Shown here piece after piece: positions 17,759 through 27,331 of a DNA stretch of 64,000 nt (the stretch's first letter is position 1; the number at the start of each line of letters is the position of its first letter). The notes below the pieces were generated by a model that worked only from the letters and a program-made list of their open reading frames with translations, did not search any database and had not been told where the DNA came from. This DNA is from Parahoeflea alexandrii (GTDB taxonomy: Bacteria; Pseudomonadota; Alphaproteobacteria; Rhizobiales; Rhizobiaceae): assembly GCF_027214025.1 (NCBI RefSeq), contig NZ_JAPWHB010000006.1, forward strand, positions 62,001 to 126,000. The letters run 5' to 3'. Position numbers and translations under genes: made by a program.

Positions 17759-20701
17759 ATGGTCACACGAAACACAACGACTGGCGCGGTTTGCGCAACG
17801 GCGGGCCGGGCACGACCGGGCACATTACGCAGTTTCAGGTCTGCTCTGCTACTCAGCACCGCGCTTGCCGTTTCGGTCTGCATGAGTGCAGGAGCCGCTC
17901 AGGCCGGTGGTGGCAGGGGTGGCGATGGCGGACTGGGCACAGCCAGCATTTTCGGCAATCCGGGGAGTGGCGGTGGCGGTGGTGAAGCGGGAAGCGGCGG
18001 AGCCAATGGAAACATCGGCTCCAATACCGCGGGCAATGGCGGTGGTGGTGGAGGCGGTGCCGGTGGCTTCGCAGGTGGAGCCGGTGCCACGGGTGGTACT
18101 GGAGGTGTCGGCGGTGATGGCGGCATGGGGGGCGCGCACGGAGCAGTAATCCCCATCCCGGTAATGATTATAGGGGCCAGAACGGGGGCGGACGGCGGTA
18201 ATGGGGCTGTTGGTGGCAACCACGGCAGCACTCACGGGGGCGGCGGCGGTGGCGGCGGCGGCGAAGGTGGTCATGGCGTCGCGGTGACTGCTGCTGTGAC
18301 TGTCACCAATAGCTCCGTCATCACAGGCGGCCACGGCGGTCAAGGTGGCCTGGGCGGTGTAGGGTTTGGCAGCGTTCGCGCATCCAGTGGCTATGGCGGC
18401 ACGGGTGGGGCCGGTCTGTCCACATCGGTGTCTGGCGTGACCGTGATCAATAACAATGACATTACGGGCGGCGACGGCGGCTCGGGAAGGGGGGATGCCG
18501 CAGGAGGCGTCGGCGTCACCGGCTCAGGCCTGATCATCATCAACAGCGGCACGATTTCCGGCGGGCTCTCCAGCAGCACAAGCACCCGCGCCAATGCAAT
18601 CGTATTCACCTCCGGCACCAACACGCTGGAACTTCGAAACGGATCGACGATCACCGGCAATGTGGTTGCAGGTGGCAGCAGCGACACGCTTGTCTTTGGA
18701 GGCGATACCACCCCGGGCGCGAGCTTCGATGCGGGCCAAATCGGCACCAAATACACCGGCTTCGAACGCCTGTCGAAGACGGGTACCTCCACCTGGACCC
18801 TGACAGGCACGAGCACGTTTACCGGCGGCACGACGGTTGAGGCCGGTACATTGCGGGCTGGCTCGGCGGGCGCATTCGCCGCGAATACGGCCTATACGGT
18901 CAATGGCGGCACTCTTGATCTCAACGGTCATGCTCTCACAATGTCGGCGCTTTCCGGCACCGGCGGAACTGTTGCACTGGGCAATGCCGGGCTCACGGTG
19001 AACCAGTCGGGCACCACCAGCTATGGCGGCGTGATCAGCGGTACGGGCTCGCTGACCAAATCGGGTGCTGGCACTCTGACGTTGACCGGGGCGAACACTC
19101 ATAGCGGGGGCACGACGGTTTCGGCTGGCAGGCTGGTGGTCAATGGCAGCGTTGGTGCCGTGACCCTGAATGGCGGCAGTCTGGGCGGTTCCGGCACGAT
19201 CGGCGGTTTCACCGCCAACTCCGGCAGCACCATCGCGCCGGGCAATTCCATCGGTACGCTGAATGTGACTGGCAATACCAGCTTCGCCGCCGGCTCCGCC
19301 TATGCCGTGGAGGTCGACAAGGACGGCAATTCGGACCGGATCGCCGCCACCGGCTCGGTGACCATCGACAATGGCGCAACAGTCAGCGTCTCGGCGGAAA
19401 ACGGCATAGATGATGGCTCCACCTATGCCCCGTCCACCACCTACACAATCATAACCGCGGGCACCGGTGTCACCGGCACCTTCGGCTCGGTCAGCGAGAA
19501 TTTTGCTTTTCTCGATGCTGCTCTCGGTTACACCGCCAGCGCTGTGACCCTGACGCTGACCCGCAATGCATCAAACTTTGCATCCGTCGGCCGCACGGCA
19601 AACCAGCGCGCGGTGGCCAGTGGCGTGGCCAGCCTGACCGCCGGCAATGCGGTCTATGACGCCGTTGTCGGGCTCAGCGCCGATGGCGCCAGAACAGCTT
19701 TCGACAGTTTGTCGGGAGAAATTTACCCGTCCACCGCCGGCCGGTTTGTCCAGGACAGCCATTTTGCCCGCAACGCTGCCAGCAACCGCATTCGCAGCGC
19801 CTTCGAGGGACTGGACGCCGGCGCCATGCCGATGACCTCGCTTGGCGGCTCCGGCGACGCACTCAATGTCAGCGGCGGCGTGGCCGTTTGGGGGCAGGCC
19901 TATGGCAGCTGGGGCAACAGCCGGGGCAACGGCAATGCCGCCGCTATCGGACACCGCACCGGAGGCCTTTTCGTCGGCGCTGATGTCGAACTTTTCGACG
20001 CTTGGCGCGGCGGGCTGATGGCCGGCTATGGCAACGCCGGCTTCAATGTCGGGCCCCGGTCATCTTCAAGCAAGGCCGACAGCTACACGTTCGGCGCCTA
20101 TGCAGGCGGTCAGGTCGGCGCGCTCGGCGTGCGGCTGGGCGCCAGCTATGCCCTGCACGATGTCGCAACCAGCCGCAATGTGGCTGTCGGCGCGCTGAGC
20201 AACGCATTGAGCGCGGACTACAGGGCCTCCACCACCCAGGTCTTCGGCGAGGCAGGCTATTCATTCCACACGCCGCTTGCCCGGTTCGAGCCCTTCGCCG
20301 GCTTCGCCCTTGTCCATCAGCACAGCGGCGCCTTTACCGAGAGCGGCGGCGCCGCAGCGCTCTCGATGGCAGCGGCATCGCAGACCCTCGGCTTCACTAC
20401 CCTCGGCCTGCGCGCCGAACGGCAGCTGGCGGTCGGAGAGGGCTACACCGCCACAGTCAGCGGCTCACTCGGCTGGTCCCATGTGATTGGCGATCCAGAC
20501 CCGGCCTCGACCATGCGCTTTGCCGGCGGAAACGCCTTCCGCATCTCCGGCACGCCGATCGATCGTGACACTGCGCAGATCCAGGCCGGGTTGAAGTTGC
20601 GCTTTGCCAATGATGCAAACCTCGATGTGGATTATCTCGGCGAGCTCGGAGCCCGGACGGAAAGCCATGCGGTTGCCGCCCGGTTTTCGAAAGCGTTCTG
20701 A
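17759..20701 (+). CDS. Autotransporter with glycine-rich passenger and beta-barrel
   Basis: 980 residues. A long signal region (about 1-49) has an extended polar N-terminus and the hydrophobic stretch SALLLSTALAVSVCMSAGAA. Residues about 50-200 are extremely glycine-rich, with runs such as GGNGAVGG. A beta-helical passenger follows with autotransporter-associated strand repeats (LSKTGTSTWTLTGTSTFTGG near 345, LTKSGAGTLTLTGANTHSGG near 440). The C-terminal about 280 residues are the outer-membrane beta-barrel, from GGVAVWGQAYGSWGNSRG to the terminal phenylalanine (ARFSKAF), the usual Bam-recognised end. Type V secretion to the cell surface; adhesion is likely but unproved. ATG 17759 follows GAGGGGAAACC. 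A GC hairpin overlaps the stop (20701-20723). Confidence 0.93.
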   Translation: MVTRNTTTGAVCATAGRARPGTLRSFRSALLLSTALAVSVCMSAGAAQAGGGRGGDGGLGTASIFGNPGSGGGGGEAGSGGANGNIGSNTAGNGGGGGGGAGGFAGGAGATGGTGGVGGDGGMGGAHGAVIPIPVMIIGARTGADGGNGAVGGNHGSTHGGGGGGGGGEGGHGVAVTAAVTVTNSSVITGGHGGQGGLGGVGFGSVRASSGYGGTGGAGLSTSVSGVTVINNNDITGGDGGSGRGDAAGGVGVTGSGLIIINSGTISGGLSSSTSTRANAIVFTSGTNTLELRNGSTITGNVVAGGSSDTLVFGGDTTPGASFDAGQIGTKYTGFERLSKTGTSTWTLTGTSTFTGGTTVEAGTLRAGSAGAFAANTAYTVNGGTLDLNGHALTMSALSGTGGTVALGNAGLTVNQSGTTSYGGVISGTGSLTKSGAGTLTLTGANTHSGGTTVSAGRLVVNGSVGAVTLNGGSLGGSGTIGGFTANSGSTIAPGNSIGTLNVTGNTSFAAGSAYAVEVDKDGNSDRIAATGSVTIDNGATVSVSAENGIDDGSTYAPSTTYTIITAGTGVTGTFGSVSENFAFLDAALGYTASAVTLTLTRNASNFASVGRTANQRAVASGVASLTAGNAVYDAVVGLSADGARTAFDSLSGEIYPSTAGRFVQDSHFARNAASNRIRSAFEGLDAGAMPMTSLGGSGDALNVSGGVAVWGQAYGSWGNSRGNGNAAAIGHRTGGLFVGADVELFDAWRGGLMAGYGNAGFNVGPRSSSSKADSYTFGAYAGGQVGALGVRLGASYALHDVATSRNVAVGALSNALSADYRASTTQVFGEAGYSFHTPLARFEPFAGFALVHQHSGAFTESGGAAALSMAAASQTLGFTTLGLRAERQLAVGEGYTATVSGSLGWSHVIGDPDPASTMRFAGGNAFRISGTPIDRDTAQIQAGLKLRFANDANLDVDYLGELGARTESHAVAARFSKAF

Positions 20702-20723
20702 GCCGGGCTTCGGTTGCCCGGCT
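20701..20723 (+). terminator. Hairpin at the end of the autotransporter gene
   Basis: AGCCGGGC (20701-20708) and GCCCGGCT (20716-20723) form a perfect eight-base stem that starts on the last base of the stop codon. Only GCTATTCC follows, so termination may be inefficient. Confidence 0.4.
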
Positions 20724-20799
20724 GCTATTCCGCTTGCTCCCGGAACAATCCGCCTTGCTCATGCATTGCCCCTGCAACACCAACGCAGGAGCACACTCC

Positions 20800-21465
20800 A
20801 TGGGCCACACGCTAGCCGTTACCAGGATCGAGGAAGTCACCCACAATGTCCGCCAACTGACCTTCGAAAAGCCCGAGGGCTTTGCGTTTACGCCGGGGCA
20901 GGCTGCGGAGGTTGCCATCGACAAGGATGGCTGGCGTGACGCGGACAACCCCTTCACCTTCACCGCGCTTCCTGAATGGGACGAACTGCAGTTTACCATC
21001 AAGATCTATCCCGAGCACAACGGGCTGACCGAACAGATCGGCAATATGAGTGTCGGCGACAGGTTCATCGTCGGCGATCCGTGGGGCACGATCGAGTACA
21101 AGGGCAGGGGCACCTTCATCGCCGGCGGCGCCGGTGTCACCCCGTTCATCGCCATCCTGCGCATGCTCCGGGAGCGAGGCGAGCTCTCCGGCCACCGCCT
21201 GATTTTCGCCAACAAGCGCGAAGACGATATCATCCTGCGCGACGAGTTCGAGGCGATGCCCGGTCTGGAAACGATCCATGTGCTCAGTGAAGAGGACAAG
21301 AACGGTTTCGAGTACGGCCATGTTGACAAGGCGATGCTCGAACGGTTGATTGGCAATACCTCGCAGCACTTCTATGTCTGCGGACCTGACCCGATGATCG
21401 AAAGCGTCAACGACGCCCTCAAGCAACTCGGCGCTGATCCGGACGCGCTGGTGTTCGAAGAGTAG
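20800..21465 (+). CDS. Ferredoxin-reductase-like FAD/NAD(P)-binding oxidoreductase
   Basis: 221 residues. The N-terminal FAD-binding barrel carries FTPGQAAEVAI and the flavin-contact region DADNPFTFTAL. The NAD(P)-binding domain carries GGAGVTPFIAILRMLRERG near residue 110 and the C-terminal YVCGPDPMIESV. There is no plant-type 2Fe-2S domain, so it must pass electrons to a separate partner or substrate. ATG 20800 is chosen; the upstream extension is not reductase-like. It stands alone between the autotransporter and the convergent fabI. Partner unknown. Confidence 0.85.
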   Translation: MGHTLAVTRIEEVTHNVRQLTFEKPEGFAFTPGQAAEVAIDKDGWRDADNPFTFTALPEWDELQFTIKIYPEHNGLTEQIGNMSVGDRFIVGDPWGTIEYKGRGTFIAGGAGVTPFIAILRMLRERGELSGHRLIFANKREDDIILRDEFEAMPGLETIHVLSEEDKNGFEYGHVDKAMLERLIGNTSQHFYVCGPDPMIESVNDALKQLGADPDALVFEE

Positions 21466-21483
21466 TCAGACGGCCTGTGCATG

Positions 21484-21512
21484 AAAAAGCCCCGGATTTT
21501 CCTATCCGGGGC
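21484..21512 (-). terminator. Intrinsic terminator after fabI
   Basis: GCCCCGGAT (21489-21497) pairs perfectly with ATCCGGGGC (21504-21512). On the minus strand the stem is followed by five T (complement of 21484-21488). It ends the fabA-fabB-fabI unit, and may also help stop the convergent reductase transcript. Confidence 0.8.
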
Positions 21513-21539
21513 CTCTGGTTTCCGGCTGGCGGGGACGCC

Positions 21540-22361
21540 TCAGGCCTGTTCCGTATCGGTCCGCTTCAGCTCCTCGACGATCGGCATCGAGGTGATGTTG
21601 AAACCCGAATCCACGTAGTGGATCTCGCCGGTTACACCCGACGACAGGTCCGACAGCAGGTAGAGCGCCGACTTGCCGACATCGGTGATGTCGACGGTGC
21701 GTCTGAGCGGTGCGTTCTTCTTCTGGTAGTTGAACATCGCCCGCGCGTCACCGATGCCTGCGCCCGCGAGCGTCCGCACAGGGCCTGCCGAGATGGCGTT
21801 GACGCGGATGCCATCCTGGCCGTAATCGGCGGCGAGATAGCGCACCATGGCTTCAAGCGCGGCCTTGGCGACGCCCATCACGTTGTAGTTCGGCATCACC
21901 CGCATCGAGCCGCCATAGGTCAGCGTCAGGATCGAACCGCCCTCGCTCATCAGCGGTGCCGCGCGCTGCGCAACTTCCGTGAACGAGTAGGCCGAAATCA
22001 CCATGGTGCGGGAGAAATTCTCGCGCGTGGTCACGTCTGCATAGCGGCCCTTGAGTTCCGACTTGTCGGAAAAGCCGATGGCGTGCACGACAAAATCGAT
22101 CGTGCCCCATTCGGCCTTGAGCGTCTCGAACACCGCATCGACGGTCGCCACGTCCTCGACGTCGCACTGCAAGAGCAGTTTCGAACCGACGCTTTCGGCC
22201 AGCGGCCTGACCCGCTTTTCGAAGGCTTCGGCCTGGTAGGTGAATGCCAACTCGGCGCCGGCTGCCGCCAGTTGCTGGGCGATGCCCCAGGCGATCGAGT
22301 GGTTGTTGAGCACGCCCATAATCAGGCCGCGCTTGCCCTTCATGATCCCGTCCATGCCCAT
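21540..22361 (-). CDS. fabI: Enoyl-[acyl-carrier-protein] reductase (NADH)
   Basis: Reduces the trans-2-enoyl-ACP double bond in fatty acid synthesis. 273 residues. The NADH site is KRGLIMGVLNNHSIAWGIAQ, and DFVVHAIGFSD is conserved. The active-site pattern Tyr-X6-Lys is YNVMGVAK, preceded by TYGG. ATG 22361 is used; a GTG at 22364 would add one residue. The fabB stop overlaps this start region, so fabB and fabI are translationally coupled. Last gene of the fabA-fabB-fabI operon. Confidence 0.95.
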   Translation of the reverse strand: MGMDGIMKGKRGLIMGVLNNHSIAWGIAQQLAAAGAELAFTYQAEAFEKRVRPLAESVGSKLLLQCDVEDVATVDAVFETLKAEWGTIDFVVHAIGFSDKSELKGRYADVTTRENFSRTMVISAYSFTEVAQRAAPLMSEGGSILTLTYGGSMRVMPNYNVMGVAKAALEAMVRYLAADYGQDGIRVNAISAGPVRTLAGAGIGDARAMFNYQKKNAPLRRTVDITDVGKSALYLLSDLSSGVTGEIHYVDSGFNITSMPIVEELKRTDTEQA

Positions 22362-23584
22362 CACCCGTTGTGACGCTGGAAGACGAGCGTCGCGTTTGTG
22401 CCGCCAAAGCCGAACGAGTTCGACAGCACCGTGTCGATCTTCGCGTTGTCGATGCGCGAACGCACGATCGGCACGCCGTCGAATTCCGGGTCGAGTTCGG
22501 TGATGTGGGCGCTTTCGCCGATAAAGTTCTCCTTCATCATCAAAAGCGAGTAGATTGCCTCCTGCACGCCGGTGGCGCCGAGCGAGTGCCCGGTCAGCGA
22601 CTTGGTCGACTGCACATGCGGCATGTCGGTGCCAAAGACTTCGCGGATCGCGCCGATTTCCTTGGAATCGCCCACCGGCGTCGAGGTGCCGTGGGTGTTG
22701 ATGTAGTCGACCCGGCCCTTCACCGTCGAAAGCGCCTGGCGCATGCAGCGGATGGCGCCTTCGCCGGAGGGGGCCACCATGTCGTAGCCATCCGACGTCG
22801 CGCCGTAGCCGGTCAGTTCGGCATAGATCTTGGCACCCCGGGCCTTGGCGTGCTCGAGTTCCTCGAGCACCAGTACGCCGGCGCCGCCGGCAATAACGAA
22901 GCCGTCGCGGCTGACGTCATAGGCGCGGCTGGCCGTGGAGGGGGAGGTCTCGTTGTATTTCGAACTCATCGCGCCCATGGCGTCGAACAGGTTCGACATG
23001 GTCCAGTCCAGGTCCTCGTGGCCGCCGGCGAACATCATGTCCTGCTTGCCCCACTGGATCAGTTCCGCCGCATTGCCGATGCAATGCGCCGAGGTCGAGC
23101 AGGCCGACGAGATCGAGTAGTTCACGCCGTGGATCTTGAACCAGGTCGCAAGCGTCGCCGATGCCGTCGATGACATCGCCTTGGGCACCGCGAACGGGCC
23201 GATGCGCTTCGGGCTGCCGTTCTTGCGGGTGATGTCGGCGGCGTCGATCAGCGTCCGTGTCGACGGTCCGCCCGAACCCATGACAATCCCGGTGCGTTCG
23301 TTGCTTATGTCGCCCTCTTCAAGGCCGGCATCCTCGATCGCCTGTTTCATGGCGACATGGTTCCAGGCGCCGCCGCGCGACAGGAAGCGCATGGCGCGGC
23401 GGTCGACCATGTCGGTCGGGTCCAGCGTCGGTGCGCCCCATACCTGGCTGCGGAAGCCATGTTCGGCGAAGTCCTCGCTGAAGCTGATGCCTGATTTGGC
23501 GTTGCGGAGCGACTCGGTCACCTCGCTAGCGGTGTTGCCGATAGAGGATACGATCCCCATGCCCGTGACGACGACTCGTCTCAT
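22361..23584 (-). CDS. fabB: Beta-ketoacyl-ACP synthase I
   Basis: Condensing enzyme that elongates acyl-ACP, needed with FabA for unsaturated fatty acids. 407 residues, beginning [20 protein letters not shown]. The catalytic cysteine lies in [14 protein letters not shown] near residue 165 and the two histidines in [11 protein letters not shown] and GHSLGATG. This is the Cys-His-His triad of KAS I/II; the neighbouring fabA favours KAS I. ATG 23584 is chosen over an upstream in-frame start that adds five residues. Overlaps fabI by one to four bases depending on the fabI start. Confidence 0.95.
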   Translation of the reverse strand: MRRVVVTGMGIVSSIGNTASEVTESLRNAKSGISFSEDFAEHGFRSQVWGAPTLDPTDMVDRRAMRFLSRGGAWNHVAMKQAIEDAGLEEGDISNERTGIVMGSGGPSTRTLIDAADITRKNGSPKRIGPFAVPKAMSSTASATLATWFKIHGVNYSISSACSTSAHCIGNAAELIQWGKQDMMFAGGHEDLDWTMSNLFDAMGAMSSKYNETSPSTASRAYDVSRDGFVIAGGAGVLVLEELEHAKARGAKIYAELTGYGATSDGYDMVAPSGEGAIRCMRQALSTVKGRVDYINTHGTSTPVGDSKEIGAIREVFGTDMPHVQSTKSLTGHSLGATGVQEAIYSLLMMKENFIGESAHITELDPEFDGVPIVRSRIDNAKIDTVLSNSFGFGGTNATLVFQRHNG

Positions 23585-23653
23585 GTCCTGCCCTTTCATG
23601 GTGAGGGTCCTGAATTTTCCCGGCGCCTCTTTCGCACGCCTTCAGCGGGGGTG

Positions 23654-24169
23654 TCAGGCGGTTTTGTCCTTAGCAAGGCCGACCTTCAGATCGGTGGCGT
23701 TGTAGATCGTCTCGCCATCGGCCTTGAGCCATCCATCGGCGATGCCGAGCACCAGCCGTCCGCGCATCACCCGCTTGAAATCGATGCCGTATTCGAGCTT
23801 CTTGACCGAAGGCGTCACCATGCCCTTGAACTTCACTTCGCCGGTCGACAGCGCCATGCCGCGGCCCTGTTCGCCGAGCCAGCCAAGATAGAAGCCGGTC
23901 AGCTGCCACATGCCGTCAAGGCCAAGGCAGCCGGGCATCACCGGGTTGCCCTTGAAATGGCAGGGGAAGAACCAGAGGTCTGGCGTGATGTCGAATTCGG
24001 CGCGCAGGTAGCCCTTGTCGAAGGCGCCACCGGTTTCCGAAATATCGGTGATACGGTGTACCATCAGCATCGGCGGCAACGGCAGTTGTGCATTTCCAGG
24101 GCCGAATAGTTCGCCTTCCGCACATGTCAGGATCTCTTCGTATGTGTAGCTCGATTGCCTGTCGACCAT
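23654..24169 (-). CDS. fabA: 3-hydroxydecanoyl-ACP dehydratase/isomerase
   Basis: Dehydrates and isomerises 10-carbon acyl-ACP, the branch point to unsaturated fatty acids. 171 residues, the normal length. The active-site histidine lies in [17 protein letters not shown] near residue 70 and the aspartate in GLDGMWQL near 84. The first gene of the fabA-fabB-fabI operon, about 70 bases before fabB. It is divergent from irr, with about 200 bases between the starts, a conserved arrangement in Rhizobiales. Confidence 0.96.
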   Translation of the reverse strand: MVDRQSSYTYEEILTCAEGELFGPGNAQLPLPPMLMVHRITDISETGGAFDKGYLRAEFDITPDLWFFPCHFKGNPVMPGCLGLDGMWQLTGFYLGWLGEQGRGMALSTGEVKFKGMVTPSVKKLEYGIDFKRVMRGRLVLGIADGWLKADGETIYNATDLKVGLAKDKTA

Positions 24170-24366
24170 GAAAAAAGCGTCTCCTCGTTCGCCGTCTTTC
24201 CGCGCGGCTTGAATTTGTCATGTGCAAACTAGCACAGGCCCGCACCTGGGTGAAACCAGCGCGCACGGCATCCCCGAATACCGGATGAGGCCTTCAAGTG
24301 AAAGAGGGAGGGGCGGCGGAAAGTGGATTTCGCCGGTCTATTGAAAGCAATGCCCACAAAAGATAT

Positions 24367-24837
24367 ATGAAACACATGAAATCCATCGATCGGACGCCGT
24401 TGAACATGCCAGGTGCGCACGGATCAAAATCAGCCGACCGCGATTCGGCCTTGCGGCTGCGCGGGGCAGGGCTTCGCCCGACACGTCAGCGCGTCGCTCT
24501 GGCGGATCTGCTGTTTGCCAAGGGCGACCGGCATCTCACCGCCGAGGAACTGCACGAAGAGGCCGTCGGCGTCGGCGTACCCTGCTCGCTGGCGACCGTC
24601 TACAACACGCTGCACCAGTTCACAGAAGCAGGCCTTCTCAGGGTGTTGTCGCTGGAAACCGCCAAGACCTATTTCGACACGAATGTCTCCGATCACCATC
24701 ATTTCGTGGTGGAAGGCTCCAACAGCGTGCTCGATATCCCGGTCGGCAACATTTCGGTGACCGATCTGCCCGATGCGCCCGAAGGCATGGAAATCACCCA
24801 TGTCGACGTGGTCATCCGCGTCCGTCCCAGGCGCTGA
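24367..24837 (+). CDS. irr: Iron response regulator Irr (Fur family)
   Basis: Heme-responsive regulator of iron and heme genes in Rhizobiales. About 156 residues. The winged helix (GLRPTRQRVALADLLFAKGD, CSLATVYNTLHQFTEAGLL) and the histidine-rich segment VSDHHHFVV near residue 115 are characteristic of Irr rather than Fur. No N-terminal Gly-Cys-Pro heme motif like that of Bradyrhizobium is visible, as in Rhizobium-type Irr. The start is uncertain: ATG 24367, 24376 or 24406 (MPGAHG, closest to known Irr N-termini). No Irr-box was recognised in the gap to fabA. Confidence 0.9.
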   Translation: MKHMKSIDRTPLNMPGAHGSKSADRDSALRLRGAGLRPTRQRVALADLLFAKGDRHLTAEELHEEAVGVGVPCSLATVYNTLHQFTEAGLLRVLSLETAKTYFDTNVSDHHHFVVEGSNSVLDIPVGNISVTDLPDAPEGMEITHVDVVIRVRPRR

Positions 24838-24964
24838 CATCCCGACGCAGAGACCGTGCGGCATCCTCCTTGTGAGACGTTAAGCTGTGCACGTCACGGC
24901 AAGATCGCTCCAGGGATCAGGGTCTCATGGGCCGACCGGATCCGGCCGGCCCATGATAGACTTG

Positions 24965-26980
24965 TCAGGCGTTGGCGGTCTGCAGCCGTCCGTCCAGCAC
25001 TGCGCCGGTTTTTGCCGAAATCACACCGGCATCGCGAATGAAGGCAATGATCTCGTTGCGGTAGACAAGTCCGGTGTGCAGATAGTTCAGCTTGCGCAGA
25101 TCCATGCTCGGGATATCGCCGGCAACGCCGCCACCGATCGGCTTGCCGTTCCAGGATTCGCCGAAACCGCCGAGCGAGATGTAGGTGTTGAAGGCGATGG
25201 TGAAGCTCTTGTCCATCTGCTCCGCCAGCGGCCGGCCGTTCACTTCCACATCGACAGCGCGCGCTTCGGCCGCCGAGGTGCCGTATTCGATACGATAGCG
25301 GATGGCCTTGGAGAAATGCAGGAAGCCGCGTGACACGAAGCTTTCGAGCTTGATTTCGCCGCCCGCCAGCTCTTCCGGACGCAGGATGCGCTTGGCGTTG
25401 TTGTCGAGCATCTCCTGGATCTCGGTCCCGGTCATGGTCGCGACATGGACATTGTCGGCATAGGGCATGACGTCGAACCACTGCTTGAAGGTCAACGGCC
25501 CCTCGCTGACGCCGGCGGAAAGCCCGGTGGCGTTGAACATGGCGATGTCGATCTTGCCATTGGCGAAGGTCGACGACCGCTCGACCAGCGCATCGTTCAT
25601 GAAATTGGCGATGGCGCATTCGCGGATGTAGCGATCGGCGATCGTGCGTTCGGTCGATACCAGTTCGTCCTGCTCGACGCTGCCGATGACTTCCGTGAGC
25701 TTCTCGTCAAGCGCTGCGAGCAGTGGTGCGATGTGCTCGGCTTCGAACTCCGCGTCGAAATCGCCGTCATGCTCGAGGCCCGCGTATTTCGGATCGTCGG
25801 CGGCAACCCGGTCATCGCGGGTTTTCACCGGATGCAGGCCGACCGAGGAGAACCAGGCCTTGCGGCCGTTGTCGGCCGCGATCGACATTGCGATCTCGCC
25901 GAGATGAGAGCCGTTGGCTTCGGCCTGGGTCAGAAGTACGCCATCGATCACGTTGTCAGGGTCGATGCCTTCGGCATTGAGGCGGGTGTGCGAATGGCCG
26001 CCGATCAGCACGATCGGCTTGTCGGTCAGCGGCCCGGCCGCCGCGGCGATGTCGAAGTCGCCTTCACCAATCATCCGGTTGGTTGCGGCCTTGCCGCTCA
26101 TGTGGTTGCCCGAGCCGTAGCCGCAATGCGACAGGATAACGACGACATCGGAGACGGAGGCCACCGCCGGAAGCACGTTGCGGATCGCCTCGACCGGGCT
26201 GGAGACCGTCAGGTCCGGATCCGAAGGCTGGCCGACACGGGTGTCGACCGCTGTCGTCAGGCCGATGAAGCCGATGCGCATCCCCTTCACTTCGGCAATC
26301 GCCGCGCAGGCGTAGTCTTCGTTCATCGACATGAACTTCGAACCCCGGACATTGGCGGAAAGCACGGGGAACTTCGCGTCGGCCTTGAGGCCGGCCTTCA
26401 GGATCTCGCAGCCGCGATCGAACTCATGATTGCCGAGTACCGCGATGTCGACGCCTGCCGCCGAATAGCTCCGATAGGCCGGGTCCGCGACAAAGCCTTC
26501 AGGCGACCAGCCAAGCAGTTCGTCGAACACCGAGCCGGTATGGTCGTCGCCACCCGAGAGGAACAGCACGGCTTCGTTGTCCTTGGCCGCGGCCTTGGCT
26601 TCGCGAACCTTCTTGACCATCTGCGACAGCCGGTGCGTGTCGCCCTTCTTGCCATGGGTGTCGGTGATGTGATTGTGAAGATCATTGAAATGCATCAGCC
26701 GCAACACCCGGCGCTCGCCCGGTTCCAGCGACGATTGCGGCACCGGATTGCCTTCCGCCGTGATGATCGTGCTGATCGGTCCGGAGAAAGGGTCTCCCTT
26801 CAGCAGGAACAGCCGTTCGAAAGCGCCATTCGGATTGGGTGTGGCGGGCACCATCTGCAGCTCTCCCTCTGCGGCGGCGCCGGCGCGAAAAGTCAGAAAA
26901 GGCGAAACCGCCGTCAAGCCGACGACGGCGCCTGATTTCAAGAGATTGCGACGAGAAAATTGAATTGTTGTACCAGCCAT
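24965..26980 (-). CDS. Tat-exported bifunctional metallophosphatase/5'-nucleotidase
   Basis: 671 residues. It begins with a twin-arginine signal (SRRNLLKSGAVVGLTAVSPF), so the folded, metal-loaded enzyme is exported to the periplasm. The metallophosphatase domain shows HFNDLHNHI near residue 110, SGGDDHTGS near 160, GNHEFDRG near 200 and GGHSHTRL near 335. The C-terminal 5'-nucleotidase domain follows (FMNDALVERSS, MFNATGLSAG). UshA-like enzymes release phosphate and nucleosides from nucleotides. ATG 26980 has a strong AGGAGG site; the longer upstream frame is not protein-like. Divergent from ilvD. Confidence 0.93.
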   Translation of the reverse strand: MAGTTIQFSRRNLLKSGAVVGLTAVSPFLTFRAGAAAEGELQMVPATPNPNGAFERLFLLKGDPFSGPISTIITAEGNPVPQSSLEPGERRVLRLMHFNDLHNHITDTHGKKGDTHRLSQMVKKVREAKAAAKDNEAVLFLSGGDDHTGSVFDELLGWSPEGFVADPAYRSYSAAGVDIAVLGNHEFDRGCEILKAGLKADAKFPVLSANVRGSKFMSMNEDYACAAIAEVKGMRIGFIGLTTAVDTRVGQPSDPDLTVSSPVEAIRNVLPAVASVSDVVVILSHCGYGSGNHMSGKAATNRMIGEGDFDIAAAAGPLTDKPIVLIGGHSHTRLNAEGIDPDNVIDGVLLTQAEANGSHLGEIAMSIAADNGRKAWFSSVGLHPVKTRDDRVAADDPKYAGLEHDGDFDAEFEAEHIAPLLAALDEKLTEVIGSVEQDELVSTERTIADRYIRECAIANFMNDALVERSSTFANGKIDIAMFNATGLSAGVSEGPLTFKQWFDVMPYADNVHVATMTGTEIQEMLDNNAKRILRPEELAGGEIKLESFVSRGFLHFSKAIRYRIEYGTSAAEARAVDVEVNGRPLAEQMDKSFTIAFNTYISLGGFGESWNGKPIGGGVAGDIPSMDLRKLNYLHTGLVYRNEIIAFIRDAGVISAKTGAVLDGRLQTANA

Positions 26981-27331
26981 AATGACCTCCTGCACGTTCA
27001 CAGAGGAAACATATCCCCGCGGCAGCCATTGCCATGTCATTGTGAACCGCGAATGACACCGGGACCGGAGTAAAACCACACCTGCCCGGCGTCCGGGCTT
27101 CGCCGGATCGACGCCCGGCCCGCGCTGGCAGCCCGTGCCGCGCCGCACCGGTTTCGGTGAGGGAAGGGGAAGCCCTTCAGGGAAAACCCGATCTTGGTGT
27201 GATGGCTTTGCTGCAATCATCGTTCCGACCGCTCTGGAAATGCCGCCGATAACCGATTACTAGGGTGTCGACGTATCCGTGCGCGCCCTGCCGTGTGCGA
27301 GACTTTGTTTCGGGAGCCAAGAGGAAAACAC
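26981..27331. other. Intergenic region between the nucleotidase gene and ilvD
   Basis: 351 bases between two divergent starts. It must hold both promoters. The nucleotidase ribosome site (AGGAGG on the minus strand) is at its left edge. I see no convincing -35/-10 pair, leader peptide or attenuator for ilvD. Confidence 0.5.
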
